Source: Paraphaeosphaeria minitans (lineage: Eukaryota; Ascomycota; Dothideomycetes; Pleosporales; Didymosphaeriaceae). Taken from it: a DNA stretch of 64,000 nucleotides. The DNA lies in contig WJXW01000009.1 of assembly GCA_015832175.1 (NCBI GenBank), forward strand, positions 2,232,001-2,296,000. The letters are read 5' to 3'. The position numbers were made by a program, and so were the translations under genes. This document shows positions 11,243-22,509 of this stretch, piece by piece. The notes beneath the pieces are model-generated. The model saw only the letters and a list, made by a program, of their open reading frames with translations. It did not search any database and was not told the origin of the DNA. The number at the start of each line of letters is the position of its first letter. Position 1 is the first letter of the stretch.

Positions 11243-12090
11243 CTAATTCTTCCACCGCTCTGGTGTCCTTCTAACCAAGCCCGAGTAGAACCACAAGCCC
11301 ATGGTATACACATGGTACACCGGCACCCCCACCCTCCGCTGAATAGCTTCCGCATATGGCGGCATCTGCGTGCACTCCAATACCACCGCCCCAAGCTTCT
11401 AACCCTGCGCTCTACCCTCTCCACCAACTCTCCCGCTGCATCGACTATTTCCCGCTCCATTACAACTTTATTATACTTCTCGCCCTTCTGAATCACCCTC
11501 TGGAGATGCCCATTCCTCGGCACCGTCTGTATCCGTACACGCCCAGCATCCACACGCAGCGCGTCCAAACGCCCCCCTCCCAACCTCTCCTCGTCATACG
11601 TAAGCATACCCACCACCTCCGCCACCCCCAAGATGGCAAGAATACTCGGGAGCTGCACCAGCGCGCTTGTGGCAATTGGAATCTGAGTTCTCTCGCTTAA
11701 CTCGCGCTGTGCCAGCGCAAGGAAGCCGCAGCTCGTAATGATGCCCACACAGCCTCGTTCAGCGAGCTCGTTGCTGGCGGCGACGAAGCGGTCGATGAAG
11801 GAGGGGGGGTAGGCGGTGGAGGTGACGATTTGGGATTCGGAGGTGCCGGGGACGAGGGCGTGGATGAGGGGAAAGGGCCAGGTGGAGGGGTGGAAGGGGT
11901 CGCCTGGTGGGCGGCGGATGGAGACTTGGACGGCGAGAAAGCCGAGGGGTGGAGTAGCTTGGTGTTGTGATGGAAGCCTTTTGGAGTTGTATCTATCCGT
12001 GACTTCAGAGCGTGCTGAGGAAAGTGACATGTTGCTTTCGTCCCGCATTCCAGTCGAGCTCGCATACTCAAAGTCTTCGTCGCTCGTCAA
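11243..12090 (-). pseudogene. Asp/Glu/hydantoin racemase-family protein, one frameshift
   Basis: From ATG at 12090 the minus strand encodes PPLGFLAVQVSIRRPPGDPF, TWPFPLIH, ERGCVGIITSCGFLALAQRE, PIATSALVQLPSILA and GMLTYDEERLG. The first catalytic-type Cys sits in ITSCGF. Near 11395 the reading frame slips: the first frame turns to Arg/Trp-rich sequence, while another frame continues the family pattern GAVVLECTQMPPYAEAI, VPVYHVYTMGLWFYSGLV and ends with TAG at 11243-11245. The second catalytic-type Cys is in LECTQMP. No plausible intron spans the slip (the only GT-AG pair is 17 nt apart). Members of this superfamily racemise or isomerise amino acids, hydantoins or related acids using two cysteines. 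One lesion only, so this is the least decayed member of the cluster; a sequencing error would restore it. Confidence 0.72.
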
Positions 12091-12463
12091 CTCTGCTGAA
12101 TGGCGAATGCACGTGAATTGATGTGATTGGTCAGTACTATCTCGGATTCTTCCGAGGGCGCTTGCCTCAATTGGATCTAGTCTGGTCTACCGATAAGCGC
12201 GGTGGGTCTACCATCTCGGGAGGAATCCAGAGCCCCTCACCATCTCCACAACTGATTCCGCCGCGACTTCGGAATCGGAAACACAGCACGAAGAGATGGA
12301 AATAAGTGCGCTCTCCGATGGGAGACGAGATGCAGTCTGCACCGCGTCACCCCTCGTGTGTCCCCATCCCAATCCCACTGTCCTTCCCATCCCACCATAG
12401 ACATTCTCCCCCACTATCACCATCCCTCCCGCCAACATCCTCACCCCAAAACACCCCCACACT
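12091..12463. other. Divergent spacer between racemase and hydroxyacid dehydrogenase relics
   Basis: About 370 bp lie between the two divergent start codons (12090 minus, 12464 plus), in a position suggesting a former shared promoter. The right half is strikingly C-rich and pyrimidine-rich on the plus strand (12355-12460), as often seen just upstream of fungal start codons. No gene seen. Confidence 0.45.
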
Positions 12464-13424
12464 ATGGGCTCAATGCCGCACCGCAGACCCCACATCGTCT
12501 GCCTCGGCACCCCCAGATACGCAGGCGCCGACTACCTCTCCGCCTTCTCGCAGACCTTCGAATACTCGGTGCTAAACGCCACCAACCGCGCCGAAACCAT
12601 CGCGCAGATCCCCTTGCTCGTCGCAGGTAAAGGCCCCATACACGGCCTCATCATCCGTATGGGCACGCCGCCCTACGAGCCCTTCGACGCCGGCCTGCTC
12701 TCCGGCCTGCTTCCCCATGTCAAGATCATCGCGAGCGCGTCTGCGGGGTACAACAAGTTTGACGGGGACTGGATGAGCGCGAATGTGATCACGTTCTGCA
12801 ACAGCGTGAATGCAGTTGCCGAGGCGACGGCGGATATGGCTGAGCGTGCTGCGAAACACGAGTTGTGCGGAGCGCAGCGCGAGGGCGGAGACGTGACGGG
12901 GAGGGATCCGGCGGGTCTGACGCTGGGCATCGTGGGCATGGGAGGCATTGGGAAGGTAGGTTGAGATGGAACGAGATGCAACGCAACACTGACAACCCCA
13001 CGTGCACAGCACCTCGCCAAAAAGGCGACCGTGTTCAATATGAACATCGCATACCACAACCGCACGCGTCTCCCTGCCCTCGAGGAAAAGGCCCTGAACA
13101 CAACTTACCACGTCCCTCCTATCCGCCCCCGAGTTCGCCGCCATGAAGGACGGCGCGTTCCTCGTCAACACCGCGCGCGGCGCCATTGTCGACGAATACG
13201 CGCTCAAAGAAGCTCTGGTGCGCGGGCTAGACGTGCTGTGCGATGAGCCGGGTGCGGATACGTGGTTTCTGAGCCAGGAGAATGTGGTTGTGCAGCCACA
13301 TCTTGGGAGGCTGACAAATGTAGCGTTTAGGAAGGCGGAGCGGGAGTGCTTTGAGAACGTGCGGGCGTTTTTTGACGAGGGGCAGGCGAGGAGTCCGGTC
13401 AATGCGGAGAAGGTGAGGAAATAG
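12464..13424 (+). pseudogene. D-2-hydroxyacid dehydrogenase family, internal deletions
   Basis: From ATG at 12464 the product begins PHIVCLGTPRYAG and has the N-terminal catalytic half (IIASASAGYNKFD, NVITFCNSVNAVAEATADMA). The nucleotide-binding motif GLTLGIVGMGGIGK is split by an intron at 12956-13009 and continues HLAKKATVFNMNIAYHNRT. The helix-rich stretch usually following ATADMA is absent, so sequence was lost there. After KALNTTYHV the frame breaks, and about 20 residues that normally contain the NCP motif are missing before EFAAMKDGAFLVNTARGAI in another frame. The catalytic Arg (TARG) and His (VVQPHLG) regions survive, then the C-terminus ends at 13424. The family reduces 2-oxoacids to D-2-hydroxyacids with NAD(P)H. 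At least two deletions, one frame-shifting, argue for a pseudogene. Confidence 0.8.
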
Positions 13425-13445
13425 ACGGGAGGCGTTTGCGGAATG

Positions 13446-13595
13446 GCTTTAGTGTGAAGAGATGTATGCCAGGTAGAAGAAGGATGTGTAAAAGCACTGC
13501 AGGATTACTGTAGTGTGGAGAGATGCATGCCAGGTAGAAAGTTGTGCAATAGCATTGCGGGATTACTTTAGTGCGAAGATATGTATGCCACTAGC
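13446..13595 (+). repeat. Three imperfect direct repeats of about 60 bp
   Basis: A unit beginning TTTAGTGTGAAGAGATG and containing TATGCCAGGTAGAA and GCACTGCAGGATTAC starts near 13448, recurs near 13509 and begins a third, partial time near 13567. Spacing is about 58-61 bp, with scattered substitutions. It lies just after the dehydrogenase relic and before the 3' end of the stomatin gene. Confidence 0.75.
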
Positions 13596-13768
13596 GAGTG
13601 AAGCGACATGAAGACGCCAAAGGGTATCATAGCCAATCCGAACCAGATCAAACCGCCCAACCAAAGAAAAGTACAAGGAAATCGCCCCCAAGCCAACCCA
13701 TGGTACCATTACCCTCGTACTCCCCCATATGTGCCAGTCAATTTGTTTTCCTCACCCACGGAAATGGT

Positions 13769-14958
13769 CTACATCTCATCAAACACGCGCGCATTGAGCG
13801 CCTGCTGCATGTTGTTGGACGGCAGCGCCGAAGGACCCCCTTCGCTACCCCCCGGCTGAACGCCAAAGTCACCCGAATTCGTCGGCCCGGGCATGAAGAT
13901 GATCTTGCTGTTCGCGCTCTTCGCCATGGCCTGCATCGCCTCGAGGTACCGGATCTGCATGGCGGGCGCGCTCGAAAGAATATCCGCCGCCTGGCGCATG
14001 AGCTTCGCGCTCTCCACTTCGGCGCGTGCAGCAATGACCTTGGCCTCTCCGGTCCTCTTGCTCTGGGCGGCCATGGACAAGGAATCCTGCAGGTCCTGCG
14101 AGAAGATGATGTCCTTGATGAGCATGGACTCGACATCCACGCCCCAGCCAGCGGCCGTCTCCTCGACGATCTCGCGGATGCTCTGGGCGATTTCCTCGCG
14201 CCGCTCGATGACGTCCTGCAGGACGCGCGCGCCGATGACGTGCCGAAGGGTCGTCTGGGTGCGTTCGATGAGAGCTTGGCGGATGTTGGCGATGCCAAAG
14301 GCAGCTTTGTGCGGCGACGTGATGCGGTAGTAGATGACGCTGTTGAGGTGCAGGGAGACGTTGTCCTTGGTCATGCAGACTTGCTTAGGGACCTCTGATC
14401 TCTTTCGTTAGCATCGAGGCTGCCCAGGTGGGATTGGGGACGGGGATACGCACCGACGATCTGGATCTTGACGTCGACCTGGATCACGCTCTCAGACAGC
14501 GGATTCACCTTGACCAGGCCCGGGTCCACGGCGCGCGAGAAGCGACCAAACTTGGTGATGAGGCCAACGTTGCCCTGCTGCACCTGCTTGTACGGGTTGG
14601 GGCAGACGACGCAGCACGGGATGGCGCCCAAAGTGCCGATGCACGAGCCGAGCGTGTTGACCATGGCGCCGTACCAGCCGTGGTCGTCGGACTGCGCGTC
14701 GTCGGGCTTGATGGCGCGCGCATAGCTGGGCTGCAGGTCCTCTCTGCGCGGCGGCTGGATCTTGACGAGCGGCTCGTCCATGTTGCGCCTGGGTGTGGAG
14801 CTGCCGGCGCCGTTGGTTGGGATTGCGCCGTCAGACATGGTGAAGGTGTTGATGTTATCAGTGACGGATGAATTGCTGATGCGAGGAACAATAGGACGGG
14901 TCGACGTAGCGGACGACTCGGGCGTGTGTGTGCTGTAGCTGTTGGGCAATGCACTCAT
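13769..14958 (-). CDS. Stomatin / band-7 (SPFH) family protein
   Basis: Two exons on the minus strand, 14958-14454 and 14394-13769, with a 59-nt intron (14453-14395, GTGCGT...TCAG), give about 376 residues. The N-terminal 85 residues are Ser/Pro-rich and polar; a short hydrophobic hairpin-like segment with cysteines follows (GAIPCCVVCPNPYKQV), then the SPFH domain: QQGNVGLITKFGRF, VDPGLVKVNPLSE, KDNVSLHLNSVIYYRI, ALIERTQTTLRHVIG and EETAAGWGVDVESMLIKDI. The C-terminus is helical (AKVIAARAEVESAKLMRQAADIL), as in stomatin oligomers. Stomatins are monotopic membrane scaffolds of cholesterol/ergosterol-rich membranes or mitochondria; which membrane is used here is not evident. A second ATG (MSDGAIPT) about 40 codons in could be the true start. 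Confidence 0.9.
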
Positions 14959-15237
14959 TGCGTGGGCAGGGCAGCACGGGTTGTTATATAGACGGCGACC
15001 TAAGTCACGTCAAGGGCGAGGGCGAGGATGGCAAGAGCGGGGAAGAACAGGCATCCACGTCGTGGCGCGGGAGGCTTGGCCGCCTTGGGCTATCTGCAGG
15101 GGGGGCTGTGCATACTGTGAATAGCAGCTCCTTACCACGTCCATGCACATCAACCGTCGCAAACCAACCTTGCCCGCCACACAATCGAGGTCTACTTTGC
15201 TCCACCCCTCCCGCTTGCGAAATGTACGCAGCATGTC

Positions 15238-15350
15238 CTCGAGTTGCACGAATGGCTTTGTTCCTGCACCCAGCGTGTCACCAGTGGCTTTGTTCCTGCA
15301 CCCAGCATGTCCTCAAACTGCACCGACGGCATTATTCCCGCACCCAGCGC
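15238..15350 (+). repeat. Short direct repeat, 2-3 copies of about 37 bp
   Basis: The phrase TGGCTTTGTTCCTGCACCCAG occurs twice about 37 bp apart (from 15249 and from about 15286), and a weaker third copy ends ATTATTCCCGCACCCAGC near 15350. The intervening GTGTCACC/ATGTCCTC segments also match. Confidence 0.7.
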
Positions 15351-15856
15351 CCCCAAACGTCTGACCGGTGCGGACACCCCATGCGCCCCAATGTGATCGG
15401 CAGTCTCGGCTAGCACGGCCGCATAACCGCACACCGCGCGCCCCATCCAGCACCCTAGCAGCTCCCGTGATGGACACTGCATCATAGACGTCCCCAGTGC
15501 GGCACTCCACAGGGTCCCAAGGCTGCATCTCGGCGTTTGTGGAGCGGCCAAGACCGGCGCGCTTGTCATTGTTGTTGGCGCTACTCGGCGCCGTCCTTGG
15601 ACGCCTGGCGACGAGATGGATGCCTCGGTGGCGAGTGAGATTGGGGCGACGCTGGTGGGCTGGGTCCTGTGGGCAAGGCAGGAAAGGCGTGGACATGACT
15701 GTGCAAGATGGAGAAGCGAGCGTTTTCCAGAAGCTTGGCGAGGCGTAGAGGTGGCCTGAGTTGACCATCACAGACATGGAATTGGCAGTCAATGCAAAGA
15801 CTTTCGTATTCGGCCATTCCACAGCCGTGGACCGTGGTCGGCCAACGCCACGCCAT

Positions 15857-15970
15857 CTAAAAAAGGAGTAGGAGGAGAAGGAGAAGGAGAAGAAGAAGAG
15901 TAGGAGGAGAAGAAGAAGGAGAAGAAGAAGGAGAAGAAGAAGAGGAGGAGGAAAAAGAAGAAGGAGAACA
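15857..15970 (+). repeat. Purine-only microsatellite tract (GGA/GAA)
   Basis: More than 100 bases on the plus strand are almost purely A and G, built from GGA, GAA and GAAGAAGAAG units with a few T interruptions (AGTAGGAGGAG). It lies about 170 bp past the stop of the mitochondrial carrier gene, where it would be a polypyrimidine stretch in that gene's 3' flank. Confidence 0.9.
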
Positions 15971-16140
15971 AAACAAGGCTACTCCCAACCCATGATACCC
16001 AATGCATGATGCTTGTAAATACGTCTTTCCCAGAGCTTCGCCGCGCATGCTCGCGTGCTCCTGCTAGACTATCACCGTAGCCATGTCTGAAAATACCTCC
16101 CCTACGTCGAGGTAGATGGGTCCCACAGTATCCATGGTAT

Positions 16141-17433
16141 CTACAAGAACTGCGACCGTTGCTTGCCCATGACAAAATCTCGCGTCATCTCGAAGCTCAG
16201 CCAGCTGCTCGCCATGCTCGGCGCCACCTTGAGCAGGTTCGGCACTATGCCCTTGTACAGCCCGCGCACGCCCTCCGTCTTGACAATGTTGCCGATCGCG
16301 TCGCCGATGCCCGCGTACTGGTAGCCCATCCCGGACATGGTGTTGACCTGGAAGCGCCGCCGGAGGACGTCGAACGGGTACGTGCACGTCTGCGCAACGG
16401 CCCCCGAGACTGCACCTGCTGCCAGCTTGCCCACCGCGCTGGGGTCCTTCTGGCCCTCGGGCGTGAACTGTGTACGCGCCATCTCGTACACCATGAAGTT
16501 GAGGCCGACGTACGGCGCGACCCCTGCGACCGTGGGCACGATGCCGCGGTACAGCGCCAGAAACCCGCCTTCGTTCTTGTACATGCTCGTCATGATGCCC
16601 AACATGCCGGGAAGCTTCCGCCCTGCCTCGCGCTTGAGTGTCTCGAACGAGGCCGACTGGATCGAGAGGCGGGTGCGGACGATGTCGAGCGGGTAGGTTA
16701 AGGTCACCGAGGTGATGCCGGCGAGGCCACCGCACAGAAGGCGCTGGTAGGCGTCGAGGGGCGCACCGGGTTCGCTCTCGAAGAACTGGGGACGTAAGTA
16801 TCGTACCGGGATAGCACAGACCTTGAGTTCCTGAGCACATGTTCCGTCGCCTTTCAGAGGCCATCCCAGGCTCAACCCCACACCAGTGCCCACCGCTCAG
16901 ATTCAAGTCCTCCAGCCCCAGTCCCAAATCCAGACACCACAAAAGCAAACGTAGAAAGAATCGCCAGGCAGATGCGCATCGAAGAAAAGCAATCACTCAC
17001 CCCTTTGTAGACATTGTATGCGCCAAACTGCACAGCTGAGTACGGCACGATGCGGATGCAATTGGTCCCGTTGCCAGCCATGAAACCTCTCCAGCCCTCA
17101 TCCCGCCACATCTTGGCCAATGCCTTCGGAACCGACATCTTGTATTCATTGCGACCCACGCTCTGCACCTGAAAGAGGATCTTGAGGCGCTCGAGCGGCG
17201 ACACGACGGTCCGCGAGACTGCGCCTGCTACGCCGCCGGCGACAAACGAGGCCACGATCGGCTGCTGGAAGAACTTGCGGAAGCTCTCGGTGCTATCCTC
17301 TACGTTTGCGGACTGCGGAAGCGTGTCAGCCTGCATTGGAGGGTTTCGGGCACGCAGGGGCGATTGTACGCCCTTGCGACCCGCAAGGTACACTCACAGG
17401 CGCTGGAGTCTCCGAGCTCGTCGATGTGGTCAT
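16141..17433 (-). CDS. Mitochondrial carrier (SLC25) family, YPR011C-like
   Basis: Three exons on the minus strand: 17433-17398 (12 codons), 17330-17001 and 16785-16141, with introns of 67 nt (17331-17397) and 215 nt (16786-17000). The ATG at 17433 is followed by a short polar leader, then three tandem carrier repeats with PLERLK, PLDIVRTR and PFDVLRRR, the PX[DE]XX[KR] signatures of the family. The total is 336 residues, normal for the family. The KFFQQPIVASFVAGGVAGA start, the VSPLERLKILFQVQS segment and the WRGFMAGNGTNCIRIVPYSA block resemble the fungal group around yeast YPR011C (APS/PAPS transport) and CoA-type carriers; substrate is inference. The gene would be in the inner mitochondrial membrane. 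The second intron is long for this region. Confidence 0.92.
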
Positions 17434-20400
17434 TTTTATTCTCTCCGCCAAGAACCGTTCAGAATCGTCAACGCCACGCGCCGGCTGCACAATCCAGCCT
17501 GCACGCCTGTCGGAAAGAAGGAGAGGTCGCTTGGTGCTATGAAACGCTCATCGGTCGTCTCGTCGGGGATGCTGCGAGCGGGTGGTTTGCGGCGGGAGTG
17601 GAGCGAACGGGGGTGCGGCGCTGTCGTGAGTCCTAAGGCGGGCCATCCAATGCGTTGAGATGCAATACAGCGTGAAGCGCGCAAGCGGAATCGGCCGTCA
17701 CGGCGAGTGTGTGGGCGGCGGTGTCGCGGTGAATGCGAGTGCGAGTGCGGGTGTTGATAACAATTGCAGTTGGCGATGACAGGGTGCCGAGGAAAAGAGG
17801 AAAGTTTCGGGACGGGGCCTCTAGTGCCGCCCACCCCATGTCCGCTATTCAGCCCTACGCTGCCGCCTGGCCTTACATGAAAAGCTTTCTCTTCCAGAAC
17901 CCCTCCATCTTCTGGTCCCGCGTGCCTGGTCCATCTGGACACGTCCTGCAGGTCATTTTGCTGGGTGCACATGCCTGACGCGCCCTGGGTCGTCTGCAAG
18001 ACAGTACAGCTGGTACGCTCGTGCACAGGCATCTCATGGACATGAGACGTGTTCTTCTGCAAGGTAGTGGGACAGACTTTCACATATGCTCCCTGTTTCT
18101 GCCCTCTGGCAGTCGCCATATTGGTTACATCAGCTGGGCTAGCATTTGACAGGTTAAGTCACGTGACCAAACGAATACATGATTACACGTGCCCACATAG
18201 TCACCTCGCAGGAATCAGTATGCCATCTCAAATTCTATTTTCTTTTGGGTCCCCCAAAGACAGCTTGGAAGAGCGTTTGTGACCTCGGTCTGCGTGGAAA
18301 GCGTAAAAAGACGACATGTCTTGGGATCTATGAGATTCAGCGTTCTCCCTCCGTCTAGGCCTCAAGTCATTGTCAGTACATTTAAGGCCTGTGCTGCCTC
18401 TCCATCAACCAAATCATGTCTCCTGGGGCAGGTTTCGGTAGGCAAAGTCTTATAAGTGCTGTCCACAGAGTGCACACATGGTACAGTCATGTAAGGGGTT
18501 TTCTTTTTTTGGACATTCCTCCCATAGAGAAGAGAAGAGAAGAGAAGAGAAGCGGAAGATCGTAATGATATTCCACGGTCCCGTTGTGTGTCGCACTACA
18601 GCTACATGGCAAGAGCGTTGCTATTATTTACGGCTCGAGCCAAGCTGGTGGAAAATCGCGCTGAAGCTCGACTATTTCTGGGTCCCCATGTCCTCGCGCC
18701 CACATGAAGCTTCGCGGGTCGCGTTTTTAGTCTGCCTTCCATGGAGCCTCTGGAGGGGTAATTCTTGTCTAGCGGTCAACAGGGTAGAATTCCACCGAGC
18801 ACAGATCGCAGGTAATGTACCCCTAAACCATGGTTTTCCCATATGTCTCACCCCATGGCACATTTTCTAGACCAACGATGATGGATAGTATCGCTGCTTC
18901 ACTTGGCTCGTCCAAGCAAGGTGGAAAGGGTTGAGATCCATTAGGATCTTTAGCTATGCTACCTGCTATGGGTCACATGGATACTGGAATTGTGTGTTTT
19001 AGTCTGCCTCACATATGGAGTCATAAAATCATATTGATTAAAATTACAACGAGACATGAATTTTACTAAGACAAAAAGGCGGAAGATTGTCCACATACTT
19101 GTTATTTCCCACTATCACCTCTACTGTAGTTCAATTCCGCCACCTGTGATAATAAGCAGCATCGCTACTTTCCGCCAATTAGATCAGCCTGGCCAGGCAT
19201 TTTATTTAGTAAGAACGAATTGTCCTCCACAGGCTCATAATTCTGCAGTGGTCATTTTTTAAACATAACCTTATGCAGTAGCCGTTAACCAACTAATTTC
19301 AACTGGTTTTTGTGTGAACATATTGTGAAGAACTGTGAGGTCTGGTTATAGGCAATAGTATTTGCTTCACACTAGGAAGGACAGTGAAAGGATAACTCGA
19401 TAGCATTAATAGAATAATACTTGTCTTGTGTGGAGTTGGGGCGCGGCGCAGGTTTTGCGCAGCTAGCTCGCTTAGCGCATAGGCCCTTTATGAGTCCTTA
19501 GCGCTAGATACCACAACACCACAACAATATCGTGATCTACCCGTTACAAGAACCAAGATGGTTAAAATCTTACGCTTACTTATATTTTATAAGCCGCGCT
19601 CCTGTCCATTATCAAGGCCTCTAGAGCAAATGTGATATTAAAGAGCATTACCCGTTCTTATGGGGAGGCAGATTCAACAAGGCACAGCTTCTTTCTGGTC
19701 TTATATTGGGATTTCTCCAGCCGCAGAGTCCCATAATATAGACAGAGAGGTATCACTCGCCAAATACCATCGGCGCAGCACGTTGTTTGTCGTTCAACAT
19801 TATGGCCAATTTGAAGTGATGTGAAGAATTGAAGAATTGGGTGTATTATGCATCCATATATCATTTCTCGTGAAAAGGTGTGGTTTGAATCCTAGCACGC
19901 TATGTATGGGCTACTATCACCTTTAAAAAGGTTACAGGCGCAGGATACACGTGTTTTGGCGGTGGATAGACTTTTAGTGACGCATTAGCGCAGGTTCCAG
20001 ATTAGCAGGAGTTAAAATGGACTTTTATTACAGTACGCGGGATAACAAGTCTAAGGAAGAGCTCTACAACTTAAGAGTCTTCAAAACAGAATCTAAGAAA
20101 GGTATCAACTTAGGATCAAAAAGGCAGGTGGATTATACTGTACAGCAGTTGTACTCTTAAGCAAGATTTAGGAGACAACGGCTGCTTACATACAATAGTG
20201 AGACAGCGACTTTAAAAAGAAGCAGGTCACATTATATTAGTAGAATTCTTAATACAGACGTAAGCCCCGTTCCAAAGTATATATTAGAAAACGTTTTTTA
20301 ATACACCTTAGACTCCAATATAACCTCAGTGGACGTGAACATCAAGTTGGTGTGCCATCAAGAAATTAGGAACACCCTTCCACCAGGCGATCAATAGTCG

Positions 20401-22509
20401 GCATTTTCGATCTCGCAGGAAATGCGGAAAGACGGACTCTGCCTGGCCAAGAAGCCTCAAGCATAAAGCTTACAGAAGCTCTTAATAACTGGGCGCCATT
20501 TACCGTTTGGAAACTAAAGAACATACAGCGAGGTAGCACCTTTTTATGTATAGTAAGCGCAAGACGCACATGTCTTCTCTTTTCGCTAAATTCAGTACTA
20601 AAGAGTATAGGCTAGTATTCCAAAGAGAAAAAGGGAACAGAAGCACACATACTTCCTGTCTATAAGTGGCTCTAGCAACAGCTTCTTCGGGCCGAGCATA
20701 TCCCACCGAAGAGCAGTCTGTTTACGGCTATACTAATGTTACCTGGGAAATCGAAGTGGACCAGAAATTCACTCGTCTCCTAAAGGCTTTTAAAGACCAT
20801 TGCAACAGTTCTAAGTCTTAGGTAGTTTTTAAGAGCACTAGGGCTGCACCACCCACGTGGATAGGAAAGATTTAGTTAACCTAGTGTCTTTGCAAAAACA
20901 TGTCCCATGTAGGGACGTAACGGAAAGAAGACTGCAGACAATTTATAGGTCACGCTCGAGCGAGAAGCGCATGGCTGCGCAAATATTCGCAGATTAATCA
21001 TTAGAGGTGTTGCAGAACCCCTAAAGTTCTAATCCAGCCCATCAAACTTTCGACCAAGGTAGCCGCTAAGGAACAAACTCCTACAATGCCATGGGGCATG
21101 TGCATATGGCTCTTAAAAAGCACGTAGAGTTATATGCGTGCCGTCTTTAGTTTCTTGGAGACGATTGAGAGTGTTAAGAGGAAAGATGGTGCGTGTGCTG
21201 CTTTTATGTAGCGCCGCCTAACCCGAACATGTGGTGCCTAAAGAAGTATTTTGAGCTTATGTGACTTTGCGCAGGCCTTCTTCTTCCTATTAACTAGTAC
21301 TTTAATCTTTTTTAGTGAGTACAATTCCCAAAACACGGCGCAGCTATTATGAATGCTGAGTAAATGCTAAATTGTTTTAGCACTACATGGGTCCTTATAG
21401 CGAGTTTCTTTGGAGTGCATAAGCATGGTATTAAGGACGTTAGATTTTGAGAGCGAAAAGTGGCGGGATAAATATTTAACACTGCCTTTGTTCTTAATTT
21501 TTATTAGAGAAGAAAAGTGTGCAGGAAAAGGGACGGAAATGGCGGAGTTTAATACCACATTTCAACCGAACATGGACGAGTCATATGTTGGTTTTGAGGC
21601 AACGTCCATTTTCGTACGGAACGATGTATGGGATTTATGAGGGCCGTAAGATCCGACGGACCGTCTTCCGAAGCCATTGCTGATGAGCAAGTGTGCAGAA
21701 GTAGCGAGAGATGCGAGTAGTATATATACTCCACTTCACCTGAATACGAACCCGGCATCTATATGCTTAGAAATCTGTTTGAGTGCGAGTATAGCAGTCG
21801 CTTCCATCCAGAAGTCGAAAAACAGCCTGTAGCTAATGGAGTCATGTCGCGTTACTCACAATTGAATTGAGAACACCTGTGATAACATGGAGAAGATAGA
21901 ATTTTTGGACGATTAGTCACCATGAATTTCGGTTATACCTCGCTTTCAATAGAGTCCTTGCTCCCATGAAACTGTTGTGGGTGACTTTTCGTGGGTGAAG
22001 AACGGGCAGAAGCTGGCAAGGTGCACTCATCGAGTTTTTCGATAAGGGTTTTTGATGGACAAAAGTACTCCACACGTAGCTGTCCTCGTACATTTTTAGA
22101 AGCAATTCCGGCTTTAGAAAGCTGACCAGGTCTTTTTTAGTTCCTCAAGAAGGGGTGCAAGTGTGGATGGAAAATACGAGAGGGGGAAGCAAAGGCCTTT
22201 TTATCTACAAAATGGGCTTATTGGGGTTGAGATGAGCGAAGCTACTTGGCGGAAGACTGATGATAGCATATCTTTGATTGGCGTACCAGGCAATTCGCTA
22301 TCCAAATGCTAGACCGATCTCCCATAGCTGCGTCAAGGTCGTCACAATCAAAATGTGGAAGCTTTCCTGCCCAATCTCCGCCGAAGTGCGGCTGTACTCT
22401 GCCTTCGACATCTGCCCGCTCTGCCAGATTTATGTCTCTGTCCTTCGCTTCTGTCGCTGCGTTCAGTGGTATACTCTGCAAAACCCCTTCACCACATGTT
22501 CATCTTGTT
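17434..22509. other. Gene desert, about 5 kb
   Basis: No gene recognised. The first 600 bp form the upstream region of the mitochondrial carrier. From about 18.9 kb on, the sequence becomes AT-richer, with frequent stops in all frames and only short ORFs. One plus-strand stretch from about 20017 (start MDFYYSTRDNKSKEE) reads in one frame for over 500 bp with few stops, which could be a worn mobile-element relic, but I find no transposase or reverse-transcriptase motif and no clear terminal repeats. A GAGAA microsatellite lies at 18522-18552. Confidence 0.5.
18522..18552 (+). repeat. (AGAGA)n microsatellite
   Basis: About six tandem copies of AGAGA/GAAGA inside the gene desert; no gene is associated. 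Confidence 0.85.

Larger units (their letters stand above)
14959..16140. other. Intergenic with short repeats
   Basis: This is the upstream side of the stomatin gene and the downstream side of the mitochondrial carrier. Several ORFs of 100-170 codons occur (14928-15413 plus; 15313-15822 minus), but they overlap each other on opposite strands, contain the repeat described at 15238-15350 and show no domain. I do not accept them as genes. Confidence 0.5.

Noticed and set aside
13598..14398. 266-codon plus-strand ORF
   Set aside because: It is the antisense shadow of the stomatin exon, which has clear SPFH motifs on the minus strand.
15313..15822. 169-codon minus-strand ORF
   Set aside because: It includes the short direct repeat and lacks motif; overlapping plus-strand ORF is equally long.
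17434..22509. Active transposon or LTR element in the desert
   Set aside because: I found no paired terminal repeats, target-site duplications or transposase/reverse transcriptase motifs by eye.
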